From: Paenibacillus turicensis
GTDB taxonomy: Bacteria; Bacillota; Bacilli; Paenibacillales; Paenibacillaceae
Direction of reading: 5' to 3'
Assembly: GCF_017873435.1 (NCBI RefSeq)
Contig: NZ_JAGGKG010000008.1
Location: 124,001 to 188,000 of the forward strand
Length of the DNA: 64,000 nt
The notes below the pieces were generated by a model. The model did not search any database. It was given only the letters and a program-made list of their open reading frames with translations, and had not been told where the DNA came from. Shown piece by piece: positions 1 through 7,974 of the stretch (the stretch's first letter is position 1; every line of letters starts with the position of its first letter). The position numbers and the translations under genes were made by a program.

Positions 1-1
1 A

Positions 2-952
2 AAGATCGTGAAGCAAGACAGCAATAACATGGCCTCCTTATCTATGCTAATGGATGTGGTGAAGGACTTCAAAATTCAAATCTTCTTTAGCTTTGAGCAA
101 GGCGAGGAAACGACCTTTAACAATATGGCAACAGCTGGTGTAGATAAATACATCGATAAGTGTGCGCCACTCATTCGCAAAGACTATAGTGAATACTGCA
201 TCCCTTGTATCCCGAACTTTACCATCATTCCGAAGGACAAGTCTGGGGTTGTCATTGATAGCCGAATGATCCAGACCGAATACGGAGTCCAGCTCTCAAA
301 GGAGAAGGAGGATGTCTTGAGATTGTGGATTGAAGGCGTGTATGTAGGCGCTTCTTATGTTGCAGCTGGTATTGTTGCTGCGTATCAATGTCCAGAATAC
401 CTGAAGGAAAACTTCAAGAGCACAAGTAAGGAATTCCCGGGCGTACGCTTCGATATTGAAGCAGGAGAGAACAGCCTACGTGCTGCAACAACGATGGCGA
501 AGGAGATTACAGGCTTTACCAATACAATCAAAGACACGATTAATCGTAAAAACTTTGGATTTGTATTTTCATCTGAGAATGCACAGCTCCAAGAAAAAGA
601 TGTTCGTCGTATCACAGTATACAAGGCAAGAAGCCTGGCTGCTTCGGAGGATGGTTTCGATTCCATTTACAAGACGCTTGTTAGTACATATATCGAACGT
701 ATCTTGCGTTTCTCAACAGCAGATTTCAAGCATGAAAATATTGTGAAGTTCTTCAGTAACAATCCGAGCAGTCAGAAGAGTAAATGGCTGTCTAAGCGGG
801 GATATGTCAATTCGATCATACATGATGGGGATGACATTAGCTATGTGATTGATGAGAAGAACAACCTTTGTCATATCGACCTGATCTATAACGGAAATGT
901 GAAAAATTTGGAAGTTATGATTACAAAGGGAACAAGTGCTGTAAAGGCGTAA
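2..952 (+). CDS. Contractile-system sheath protein, TssC-like (5' end outside window)
   Basis: The reading frame is open to the first base, so the gene begins upstream and only its last 316 or so residues are present. I assign it as the sheath of a contractile injection system mainly from context: the next gene looks like a tube protein, and sheath-tube adjacency is the rule in phage tails, T6SS and extracellular contractile systems. The sequence is soluble, mixed alpha/beta, without signal peptide or membrane segment. A central helical stretch (YVGASYVAAGIVAAYQ) and a strand-rich C-terminus ending in NLEVMITKG fit a sheath domain whose terminal strands interlock with neighbours. I see no catalytic motif. 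An alternative is another structural protein of the same particle. A stable hairpin follows the stop codon. Confidence 0.6.
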   Translation, partial: KIVKQDSNNMASLSMLMDVVKDFKIQIFFSFEQGEETTFNNMATAGVDKYIDKCAPLIRKDYSEYCIPCIPNFTIIPKDKSGVVIDSRMIQTEYGVQLSKEKEDVLRLWIEGVYVGASYVAAGIVAAYQCPEYLKENFKSTSKEFPGVRFDIEAGENSLRAATTMAKEITGFTNTIKDTINRKNFGFVFSSENAQLQEKDVRRITVYKARSLAASEDGFDSIYKTLVSTYIERILRFSTADFKHENIVKFFSNNPSSQKSKWLSKRGYVNSIIHDGDDISYVIDEKNNLCHIDLIYNGNVKNLEVMITKGTSAVKA

Positions 953-999
953 AGGTATAAGACTTAACTATGATTTAACGGTTACTAAACGATAACGAG

Positions 1000-1030
1000 C
1001 TGGGGGCATGTGCTGAGGGCTGGCCCCTAG
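1000..1030 (+). promoter_or_regulatory. GC-rich hairpin between sheath-like and tube-like genes
   Basis: The arms CTGGGGGC (1000-1007) and GCCCCTAG (1023-1030) pair over 8 bp with one G-T wobble and a 15-nt loop. No T-run follows, so this is not a standard terminator. It stands out from the AT-rich background and may be an RNA processing or stabilising element for the tube transcript. That role is inference. Confidence 0.4.
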
Positions 1031-1160
1031 AAAATCAATATATACATCGTATGTAGAAGATTAGCTGCACCATGCAATAAGCAGCTATCTTGTTACATAA
1101 ATTCATTGGCTATGAATCATAGCTTTTGAGCAAACAACTTTTTAAGGAGGAATTTTACTT

Positions 1161-1589
1161 ATGGGATTCAGATTGAAAGTGGAAGGCGCTGAAACAATTG
1201 AACTAGGCTTGGATAACATTCAAAGAGTCGTTTACGACACAGATACACCGGATGATTCCAATGCAAGATCTACAGATGTAGGCTCAACTTTGAAGGTTTC
1301 TGGCAAAATCATTACAGCGACAGATGGTGACAAAGCAGATGATACCTTGAAATTGGCGTTATGGTCTCTTGTCCCTGCTGAAAAATCAGATTGCTATCGC
1401 AAACTGACTTTGGAAGTGATCGCTGCGGATCAAGTGGTTCGTGAGATTGTATTCCCAAATGCGTTCGTTGTAGATTACAAAGAACAATTTGGTGATACCG
1501 AAGGAATCGGAACATTTGAATTGTATGTGAAACAAAAGAAAGACAAAACAGAACTTGCTAAGCTTAACGGCGGATACGCTGCAAACTAA
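1161..1589 (+). CDS. Contractile-system inner tube protein, Hcp-like
   Basis: This is a 142-residue, beta-rich, acidic protein with no signal peptide or membrane segment. Size and beta-rich pattern fit the single-domain tube proteins (Hcp, gp19-like) that stack as hexamers inside a contractile sheath. The start is well supported by an AAGGAGG box 10 nt upstream of the ATG, one of the strongest ribosome sites in the window, as expected for a subunit needed in many copies. It follows the sheath-like gene and is flanked by two GC-rich hairpins. Related Firmicutes proteins carry, as I recall, uninformative automatic labels such as 'membrane-associated protease 1'; nothing here resembles a protease. 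The assignment rests on size, fold pattern and position rather than a diagnostic motif. Confidence 0.6.
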   Translation: MGFRLKVEGAETIELGLDNIQRVVYDTDTPDDSNARSTDVGSTLKVSGKIITATDGDKADDTLKLALWSLVPAEKSDCYRKLTLEVIAADQVVREIVFPNAFVVDYKEQFGDTEGIGTFELYVKQKKDKTELAKLNGGYAAN

Positions 1590-1603
1590 GGCAACACAAC
1601 TTC

Positions 1604-1627
1604 AGGGGGCCTATCAAACGGCCTCTT
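1604..1627 (+). promoter_or_regulatory. GC-rich hairpin after the tube-like gene
   Basis: AGGGGGCC (1604-1611) pairs with GGCCTCTT (1620-1627) over 8 bp including two G-T wobbles, with an 8-nt loop. No T-run follows. Together with the hairpin at 1000-1030 it brackets the tube-like gene. It could act as a partial attenuator or 3'-stabilising stem so that tube mRNA exceeds that of downstream genes (inference). Confidence 0.4.
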
Positions 1628-1687
1628 GGAGTCTATAAATAGGATAGACCTGAGTGTCGCTACAGCAATAGAAAGAAGGCGCATGTC

Positions 1688-2113
1688 ATGACAGACTATT
1701 ATGGGCAACTTGGATTAAAGCAGGATGTGTCGAAGAGTGAGATCAAACAAGCTTACCGTAAGCTAGCAAAACAGTATCACCCAGATGTGAACCATGGTAA
1801 TCCGCAAGCAGAAAGTAAGTTCAAATTAATTCATCAAGCTTATGAGACCTTAATGGATGATCAACTGCGAGAGCAATATGATGCAAAGCTCAGAGCCAAT
1901 TTGTCAAATACATCACCACAATTCAAGACCCAAGCTAAGGCGGAGCAGGATGTATTGAGTGGGTTTGATGAAAGAATCAAAGCGCAATATGCTCAGTTTT
2001 TTGGCATGGCAGGGAAGAAGCAACAACAAGATGAACAGACAAAATCTAAAGGGAAGAACCCGATAGATACAACAGATATTTTTAATCAGTTTTTTGGGGT
2101 ACGTAAGAAATAA
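1688..2113 (+). CDS. J-domain (DnaJ-like) co-chaperone
   Basis: The protein has 141 residues. Positions 1-70 are a canonical J domain: opening DYYGQLGL, a basic helix II ([12 protein letters not shown]), the invariant HPD tripeptide at 31-33, and helix III ending EQYDAKL. The rest is a polar Q/K-rich tail without the zinc-finger or C-terminal substrate domains of true DnaJ, so this is a type III J protein with a dedicated client or partner. J domains stimulate ATP hydrolysis by Hsp70. The only Hsp70-fold protein in the cluster is the product of the gene at 7975-10578, the natural candidate partner. It may assist folding, loading or recycling of particle components (inference). It is not the housekeeping DnaJ, which would be near dnaK and much longer. 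Confidence 0.9.
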   Translation: MTDYYGQLGLKQDVSKSEIKQAYRKLAKQYHPDVNHGNPQAESKFKLIHQAYETLMDDQLREQYDAKLRANLSNTSPQFKTQAKAEQDVLSGFDERIKAQYAQFFGMAGKKQQQDEQTKSKGKNPIDTTDIFNQFFGVRKK

Positions 2114-2170
2114 AGAAATAAGAAATAAAGAAATCATCAATCAGGATTTTAATTAACGGGGGTAAGTGAT

Positions 2171-2707
2171 GTGAAGACGGAGAAATCTCGGTGGATCTTA
2201 ATCATTGATCTGCTGATCTATGGGATATTGGCCAGTATGGTGCTGTATGCCCTGCTCCGCCCTGTAAATTATATTGTACAAATTTCGATTGTAGGAATAT
2301 GTACACTTATTGCTGGGGTTTTAATTTGGAGGGGAGGCACCAAGACGGCAATATCCAGAAGCAATGATCCAATCTCTAAAATCGTCATGCTAGATGATGA
2401 CGGTGAACGGATTAAGGAATGGTTCGTCAAGGGAGAAACCTCTGTCCTCATTGGGAAAAGTAGACAAACCTTCGAGGTTGACATAGATTTGTCGGACTCT
2501 GAATATGCCTCGCTCGTTAGTCCAGAGCACGCGGTAATGAACTGTGTGGGCAATCTGTGGTATATCGAGGATGTAGATTCACAGACGGGAACAGGGATAC
2601 GTAAGTGTGACCGCAGTGATGTTAAGAAGCTAGCTGCAGAGGAACCAGAGCCGATCGTACCAGGTGACATGATTTATATTGCAAATACAAGACTCTTGAT
2701 TAAGTAA
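2171..2707 (+). CDS. Membrane-anchored FHA-domain protein
   Basis: The start is a GTG behind a GGGGGTAAG ribosome site. Of 178 residues, two hydrophobic segments near the N-terminus (about 9-27 and 34-52) form a short membrane hairpin. The remainder (about 75-178) looks like a forkhead-associated domain: strands around VLIGKS, then SPEHAVMNCVGNLWYIEDVDSQTGTGI, and a terminal strand MIYIANTRLLIK. FHA domains bind phosphothreonine peptides. The usual GR...S.H core is only partly kept (IGKSRQTF, SPEHAV), so phosphopeptide binding is uncertain. With the next FHA gene and the PP2C gene it suggests threonine phosphorylation control of the particle, as known for the T6SS PpkA-PppA-Fha pathway. No kinase gene lies in the window. 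Confidence 0.7.
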   Translation: MKTEKSRWILIIDLLIYGILASMVLYALLRPVNYIVQISIVGICTLIAGVLIWRGGTKTAISRSNDPISKIVMLDDDGERIKEWFVKGETSVLIGKSRQTFEVDIDLSDSEYASLVSPEHAVMNCVGNLWYIEDVDSQTGTGIRKCDRSDVKKLAAEEPEPIVPGDMIYIANTRLLIK

Positions 2708-2757
2708 CATTTTGAAATAAATTAAACTGGCATTATACATATGGGGGAATGAATTTA

Positions 2758-3285
2758 ATGAGCCTCACTCGATGCCCAAATGGGCACATGTTTAGCACAA
2801 GAAAGCACGGCACGATTTGTCCATATTGTAATACGGCTACGCAACAGCCTGCTTCCCGCAGTGAAAATCGTAGTGTTCAAGCACAAGCAGCATCCGAATA
2901 TGATGATCGCACGATGCCCTATCTTGGTGAAACCACAGGCATTCAGCCCGTAACAGGTTGGTTAGTATGTGTAGAAGGGCCACAGCATGGCCAAGATTAT
3001 CGCATTATGGCGGAGAAAAACTTCATCGGTCGTGCCGAGGAAATGCAAATCCGTATTATTGGCGATAACACTGTATCAAGGCGCAATCATGCTGTCATCG
3101 TGTATGACCCGAAGAAACGCAGCTTTTATCTATTACCTGGTGATGCCTCAGGGCTTGCTTATCATAATGATGAAGCGGTCTATTCTCCTACAGAGCTAAA
3201 TGCCTATGACTTAATTCAATTAGGTAAAAGTAAGTTCGTGTTTGTTCCACTGTGTGGCACTCATTTTGAATGGGGTAGCAGTTAA
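2758..3285 (+). CDS. Zinc-ribbon plus FHA-domain protein
   Basis: I choose the ATG at 2758, 9 nt after GGGGGA, over the in-frame ATG at 2749, which would abut that box. The 175-residue protein begins with a small zinc ribbon (CPNGH ... CPYC), passes through a polar linker to about residue 60, and ends in a clear FHA domain with the core FIGRAEEMQIRI and the motif VSRRNHAVI. The GR, SRRNH and following residues needed for phosphothreonine recognition are present, unlike in the upstream FHA protein. No membrane segment is visible, so it is cytoplasmic. It probably recruits phosphorylated partners to the machine; the ligand is unknown. Confidence 0.85.
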   Translation: MSLTRCPNGHMFSTRKHGTICPYCNTATQQPASRSENRSVQAQAASEYDDRTMPYLGETTGIQPVTGWLVCVEGPQHGQDYRIMAEKNFIGRAEEMQIRIIGDNTVSRRNHAVIVYDPKKRSFYLLPGDASGLAYHNDEAVYSPTELNAYDLIQLGKSKFVFVPLCGTHFEWGSS

Positions 3286-3303
3286 TTCGAAGGGGATGAG
3301 CAT

Positions 3304-4194
3304 TTGTTGACATGGAATTCATCATATGAGCCTTATGTGATCCTAACAGGTGCACTCTTTATCGTATTTCTGTTGATTGGAATCAGATATCGACTGAAAT
3401 TATTAGGCGGAAGAGGAAGCATCTCTTACATCAATAAATCAGATGATCAAGTAGCTATGAGTATGCCAACTGGGCTATTGATTGGAAATGCACAGACAAT
3501 TGGTAGACGTCAGGAGCAAGATGATTATTTTTCGAGTCTAGTCACAAGAATTGGCACCATGGCTGTCATTGGAGATGGCATTAGTGGACTTAAGCACGGG
3601 CGTATGGCAAGTACGCTTGCGGTGACTTTATTTGGCAAGGAATTTTTAAAGCTAGATGACCCCAGAAATATTACGGAGTATTTCCACCATGCTGCATCGA
3701 TGAGTAATCGCGGAATTTTAGAGCAGCTAGGAGGCGCGCATGGGGGAACAACATTAGTAGCCGCGGTAGTTACAGCCAATCGATTACACTACGCAGCAGT
3801 TGGCGACAGTATGATTTTGTTGTTTCGTGATGGTGAGTTTATGGCACTTAATTCTCGGCATACGTTAGAGACGATGCTGGAAGCGAAATTTTTATCTGGT
3901 GAAATTACACGTGAGGAGGTTACAAATCATCCTCAGCGTAATCAATTAATTAATTATCTTGGTTACGAAGGCTTTAAAAGTATGGAGATCGGTGACCCAA
4001 TCACGGTATTGCCTGATGATGTCATTATTTTGTGCAGTGACGGAGTCTATGATGCGCTAACTGAGGTAGATATGGAGCAGATCCTGATGAAAAAACTGTG
4101 TCCACAAGAAACGGCAGAGCAGATGATTGAATGTGTTGAGCGGAAAAGCTATAAGCATCAGGATAATGCGACGGTCATTATAATGCAGGTATGA
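3304..4194 (+). CDS. Membrane-anchored PP2C-type Ser/Thr phosphatase
   Basis: TTG start after AGGGGATGAG; 296 residues. One N-terminal membrane segment (about 11-28) anchors a PP2C domain. Metal-binding motifs are intact: QDD at 72-74, DG at 91-92 (in VIGDGISG), CSDG with Asp246, and DNAT with Asp287. HGGTTLVAAVV and AAVGDSMILLFRDG are also typical of the family. It should therefore be an active metal-dependent phosphoserine/threonine phosphatase facing the cytoplasm. In T6SS loci PppA-type phosphatases reverse the kinase signal read by Fha; the same logic is likely here with the two FHA proteins just upstream. The kinase is not in the window. Confidence 0.9.
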   Translation: MLTWNSSYEPYVILTGALFIVFLLIGIRYRLKLLGGRGSISYINKSDDQVAMSMPTGLLIGNAQTIGRRQEQDDYFSSLVTRIGTMAVIGDGISGLKHGRMASTLAVTLFGKEFLKLDDPRNITEYFHHAASMSNRGILEQLGGAHGGTTLVAAVVTANRLHYAAVGDSMILLFRDGEFMALNSRHTLETMLEAKFLSGEITREEVTNHPQRNQLINYLGYEGFKSMEIGDPITVLPDDVIILCSDGVYDALTEVDMEQILMKKLCPQETAEQMIECVERKSYKHQDNATVIIMQV

Positions 4195-4250
4195 TTACAG
4201 GCTAGTACAGACTTGAATGAAAGAGCATCAGGGCAGAAGGAGAGGTAGCG

Positions 4251-5930
4251 ATGAGAAAGGAGAATAGTGAGTTTAAGACCGCATTTGTCTCTGAAGCAGG
4301 TTCATTTATCGACAACAGGGATTATTTTGCTTTTGTAGAGTTAGACGATATGGCTTGTTATGTCATTGCAGATGGACTAGATACAGATCGTGAGCTACGG
4401 AGTGCTGAAATGGTAGTTAAGGCGATACTTGAGAGCTTCATGGAGAAGCCTTCTATGTCAACAAGAAAACTTCATCGAGATCTACAATCTGCGCATGAAT
4501 GGCTCAAATTTGAGAGTCAACGTGTACGGCTCAAGGCGAGTGTGCTTGTGATTGTAACGAATTATACCAAATTGATATGGGCTTCCTGCGGTAATGCGAG
4601 GTTATACCATTTTCGAAGTGGTAGGTTAAATCTGAAGTCACGAGATCAGAGCTTATCTCAGTTATTACTGGATAGTGGAAAAATATCAGAGCAAGGCTTC
4701 AGCTATCATGAGGAACGTGGTAATTTGCTGCAATATATGGGTAAACCTGATCAATTTGAGCCTTATATCTCTAAAAAAATACCCTTACAAGATAGCGATG
4801 TCCTGTTATTGTGTACACCTGGGATATGGAAGCAAGTGGAGCAATCAGAAATGATCGACGCGCTCTCAGAGGCGAGTGAGCCGGATGTGCTTACAGATAC
4901 ATTGGAGGAAATTGTACTTAGCAAGCAAGAGCAAACCGTACATAATTACACCGCTGCTGCTATTTATATCAATAAGATTTTTCAGGAGAAGCCCAAAAAT
5001 ATCAAGAAGTGGGCGAAGCGTATTGCCATCATGGCGATATCTGCCATATTGATGGGCGGTGGCATCTGGTACATGTATTACAGACAGGCGCAGCAGATTG
5101 CAACGGCAGTCGTGCAGATGACAGAATCTGAGCAAGATGGAGATGGATATGCACAGGCAGGAGACTATGCTAAGGCATTAAAGGCATATAGTGAAGCTAA
5201 AAATGCAGCAAGCAAGGTGAAGGATAAGGTTCATTTTCAGTTATTACGCAATAAGCAGCGTGTGGCACAAAATGTAGTGGATGGCGATGGCTATGTGAAA
5301 GATAGCAAGTATGACATGGCGAAGGACAGCTACAATAAGGCACTTGAGGAAGCGCCTAAGTATAAGGTGTTTAAACAAGAGCATATTCAAGCCAAGCTTG
5401 AACGAACAGACGCAATTGCTACCTTAAATGACGTGATTAAAAATGGCGATAAGCAGTTCCAGGATCAGGATTACTATACAGCACTCAAAACGTATCAGCG
5501 GGCAAAAACGGCTGCCATTGAAGCTGAATACGAGAGTGGGCAAAAGCAAATGGAGAAGAAGATTCAGGAAACACAAGATAAAATAGATAGCATTAACAAG
5601 GAGACCAAAACACTTCAAGCCGATAACTTAGAGAAAAAAGGCGACAAAAGCATGAGTGCAATGGATTATTCCATGGCGATTACCGCTTATACCTCTGCAC
5701 AAGAAATTTATCAGGAGATTGAGAAGCTAGAGCGTGTGCTTGCGATGGAGCGTAAAATATCCAAGGCCAATGACAAGCTAAGTCCGGTTACTCCAGCATC
5801 AACAGATAACAGTGGAAATGGTACTGGTAATAGTTCTGATACGAAATCTTCAAGCAAAGAGGAGAAGGATAAGGAGAACGGTCAAACTAAAGAACCAAAT
5901 GATGAGACCACAGCGGGAGGAAACTCATGA
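4251..5930 (+). CDS. Degenerate PP2C (pseudophosphatase) with membrane segment and TPR-like repeats
   Basis: 559 residues, with an ATG behind AGGAGAGGTAGCG. Residues 1-245 have the PP2C layout, including DNRDYF at 21-26 and ADG at 40-42, but two metal-binding aspartates are lost: the CSDG position reads CTPG (Pro190) and the DN.T position reads HNYT (His231). It is thus probably inactive and acts as a sensor or scaffold. A single membrane segment follows (about 255-276). The C-terminal half has four repeats of about 60 residues starting GDGYAQAGDYAKAL, GDGYVKDSKYDMAK, GDKQFQDQDYYTAL and GDKSMSAMDYSMAI, i.e. TPR-like helical pairs joined by long helices. The end is a low-complexity Ser/Lys/Glu tail. 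The topology predicts TPRs outside and the PP2C fold inside. Its stop overlaps the next start (ATGA). Confidence 0.8.
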   Translation: MRKENSEFKTAFVSEAGSFIDNRDYFAFVELDDMACYVIADGLDTDRELRSAEMVVKAILESFMEKPSMSTRKLHRDLQSAHEWLKFESQRVRLKASVLVIVTNYTKLIWASCGNARLYHFRSGRLNLKSRDQSLSQLLLDSGKISEQGFSYHEERGNLLQYMGKPDQFEPYISKKIPLQDSDVLLLCTPGIWKQVEQSEMIDALSEASEPDVLTDTLEEIVLSKQEQTVHNYTAAAIYINKIFQEKPKNIKKWAKRIAIMAISAILMGGGIWYMYYRQAQQIATAVVQMTESEQDGDGYAQAGDYAKALKAYSEAKNAASKVKDKVHFQLLRNKQRVAQNVVDGDGYVKDSKYDMAKDSYNKALEEAPKYKVFKQEHIQAKLERTDAIATLNDVIKNGDKQFQDQDYYTALKTYQRAKTAAIEAEYESGQKQMEKKIQETQDKIDSINKETKTLQADNLEKKGDKSMSAMDYSMAITAYTSAQEIYQEIEKLERVLAMERKISKANDKLSPVTPASTDNSGNGTGNSSDTKSSSKEEKDKENGQTKEPNDETTAGGNS

Positions 5931-7222
5931 AAGATATTGTAATGGATCGCCTAGGAAAAATGGAGGATTTGGCACAGCGTAAAGCTTTACGTAATCTGAT
6001 GACAAGTGTGTTCTTGAATCTGACTGAGTACCAGGAGGAGCTGAACAAGAAATTAGAGCAACGTGTATTTGAAGAGGTAGGTAGCTACGATGGCAAGCAC
6101 GATATCTTTGTCTCTATGTGTACACGGGAGGACTATGATCCACTACATGAGTACCTGTTTCCAATGCTCCCCGAAGACGTTGAGCCCACCTATATTTCCC
6201 TTACAGACATTGCAGAAGGACTTAGTCGCGGTGAATCCAGTCGTTTGTTCACTGTGTTTCTATCTTGTAGCTATTCGGAGATTCAAGCGCTATTAAAGAG
6301 TAAGCGCACCTTTACTGGTAAGCTAGTGACGGATCGTCGCACCTACTCGATTACCGTGTCCCTTGAGGCTAATCTTGCTTATACTAACGAGATCGAAAGA
6401 CTGTATCGTATCTTTTTAAATAATGGCCTCCCATGGAAAACAGTACATCATCCCTATGCTTATAAATTTGTAAATGTGCTGCTTACACAATGTGATGGTA
6501 AGCTTGGTGTGGAAGAGGAGATTCGTGAGATGTCAGTTCATCTTGAGGAATTTGAGCCCTATAAGCAAACCCATCTTGTACCGCTATGGAATATTGAACG
6601 CCTACAGCTCAAAACAGGTGGATTCCCTGTACCTGCGCAAGATAAGGTTCATTTCGAGCATGTACTGCTATTACAAGATACCGGTATAGAGCATGGTTAT
6701 CTGGTTGATGGTGATCCAGATCGTATTCGCTATATTAAACGCACACCAGAGCAAATTACCATTGTGTCCAAAGATACACAATCCGATTTATGGAATGTAC
6801 TTAAGCTAGTAGAACCAAGGACTTCAAGTGTTAGTAGAACAACCTATCCGGTTGTCTCGAATCGTCAGCGTGCAGATTTTCTAAGCAATTATGTAGCTCA
6901 GGCAAGTCAGATTGTCCGTTCTAAAGGGGAAATTGTACGTATTGTCCATTCCTTTGAAGGTGCCAATCTTGTTGAGTTAACAGACATTAGTGTGTATGAG
7001 CAGGAGAAAATGAGGGACAGGCCACGCATGACCTATGAGTTGAACCTGTTTCTCAATGACGATGTCAGAGTAGATCATGCCAAGCCAAGTATGGTGCTAA
7101 CTTTCCGAAATGTCGGGATGACTGCGGCACATCAGTATATGGGCGATGACTTACTTAGCTTCTTAGTCTCACAGGTACAACTCTTTTTCCCTGAATATAG
7201 CTGTAGAGGAGAATGGGCTTGA
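5927..7222 (+). CDS. Probable baseplate component of the contractile system (TssF-like position)
   Basis: 431 residues; the start overlaps the previous stop as ATGA, so the two are translationally coupled. No signal peptide, membrane helix or enzyme motif is visible. The protein is rich in alternating strands and helices with several beta-rich stretches in the C-terminal third. I do not recognise a named domain. Length, cytoplasmic character and position before a second small protein suggest the TssF/TssG-type wedge pair of a baseplate. Related proteins in Firmicutes carry, as I recall, the meaningless label 'normocyte-binding protein'. It overlaps the next gene by a few bases, again implying coupled translation. 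The wedge role is inference from context only. Confidence 0.5.
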   Translation: MKDIVMDRLGKMEDLAQRKALRNLMTSVFLNLTEYQEELNKKLEQRVFEEVGSYDGKHDIFVSMCTREDYDPLHEYLFPMLPEDVEPTYISLTDIAEGLSRGESSRLFTVFLSCSYSEIQALLKSKRTFTGKLVTDRRTYSITVSLEANLAYTNEIERLYRIFLNNGLPWKTVHHPYAYKFVNVLLTQCDGKLGVEEEIREMSVHLEEFEPYKQTHLVPLWNIERLQLKTGGFPVPAQDKVHFEHVLLLQDTGIEHGYLVDGDPDRIRYIKRTPEQITIVSKDTQSDLWNVLKLVEPRTSSVSRTTYPVVSNRQRADFLSNYVAQASQIVRSKGEIVRIVHSFEGANLVELTDISVYEQEKMRDRPRMTYELNLFLNDDVRVDHAKPSMVLTFRNVGMTAAHQYMGDDLLSFLVSQVQLFFPEYSCRGEWA

Positions 7223-7908
7223 ATTATATTTGGGATCTTGTGATTAAGGCGAAGCAAGCGGGAATAGATCCAAGTCAAATTACGTTTAAGCCTGCTGAGG
7301 TGTATTCGCCCTATATGGAGTTAAGTCAACAGGATTTGAATGGTGGGGTAATTCCTAATGTTGTAGAGGTCAATCCTTATTATCGATTTTATGATATTTT
7401 CCGAGATTTGTTTGATATTAATGTAACAGAAGATGTGGAGCTAAGATATACGTTATTTGATATTGTGATTCACTTTCTAGCAGACCTAGATTTAATGCAG
7501 GGCATGAACAAACGAGAATACTATATTTCATTTGTGCTGCTAGACATAGAATCTGGTCTGTATGGGACGGCGGTCAAGAACTGGATGAGCTTATTCACCA
7601 AAGAGGAACAAGAGATGATCGCAGAGGGCATCCTTCGTATGTACGATACAGGTGAAAGTCTACAGCTACTTAAGTCCGTTGTCCGCTCTATCTTTCCTCG
7701 TTCAACAATCTATGTCAATCGTGAGGAAAAGGATGAAATGCTATTTTTTATTGGACGTAAACAAAGCGAACGCAGTAGTGGGAAATTGCAGCTACTCATG
7801 ACTTTGTTTTTACCCGTTCGGTTCCAGACACAGGTGTATTGGGACTGCCATTTTGGCATTATTGAGGCAGAAAACACGATGATTCAGGATCATATCGCGA
7901 TGTATTAA
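7219..7908 (+). CDS. Probable small baseplate component (TssG-like position)
   Basis: I prefer the TTG at 7219, 7 nt after AGAGGAG; the in-frame ATG at 7213 lies almost on that box. The product has about 229 residues, is soluble and has no recognisable catalytic motif. The N-terminal part (WDLVIKAKQAGIDPSQITFKP) is followed by an acidic middle (FRDLFDINVTEDVELRY). The C-terminal half contains beta-rich LQLLMTLFLPVRFQTQVYW. The start lies within the end of the upstream gene, so both are probably made in fixed ratio, as expected of wedge subunits. Homologues may be mislabelled 'iron-dependent peroxidase'; no heme or peroxidase signature is present. The function is inferred only from gene order. 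Confidence 0.5.
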   Translation: MNYIWDLVIKAKQAGIDPSQITFKPAEVYSPYMELSQQDLNGGVIPNVVEVNPYYRFYDIFRDLFDINVTEDVELRYTLFDIVIHFLADLDLMQGMNKREYYISFVLLDIESGLYGTAVKNWMSLFTKEEQEMIAEGILRMYDTGESLQLLKSVVRSIFPRSTIYVNREEKDEMLFFIGRKQSERSSGKLQLLMTLFLPVRFQTQVYWDCHFGIIEAENTMIQDHIAMY

Positions 7909-7974
7909 CAATGAATCGTGCTGGATAAAAAGGTATTTACAATGAAATAGGATGGATTAAGGAGGTGTACGTTC

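Noticed and set aside
2269..2670. 133-codon minus-strand frame inside the first FHA gene
   Set aside because: Ser/Thr/Pro-rich shadow of the coding strand without ribosome site.
4251..5930. Active PP2C phosphatase
   Set aside because: Two metal-binding aspartates are replaced (Pro190 and His231), so an inactive role is more likely.
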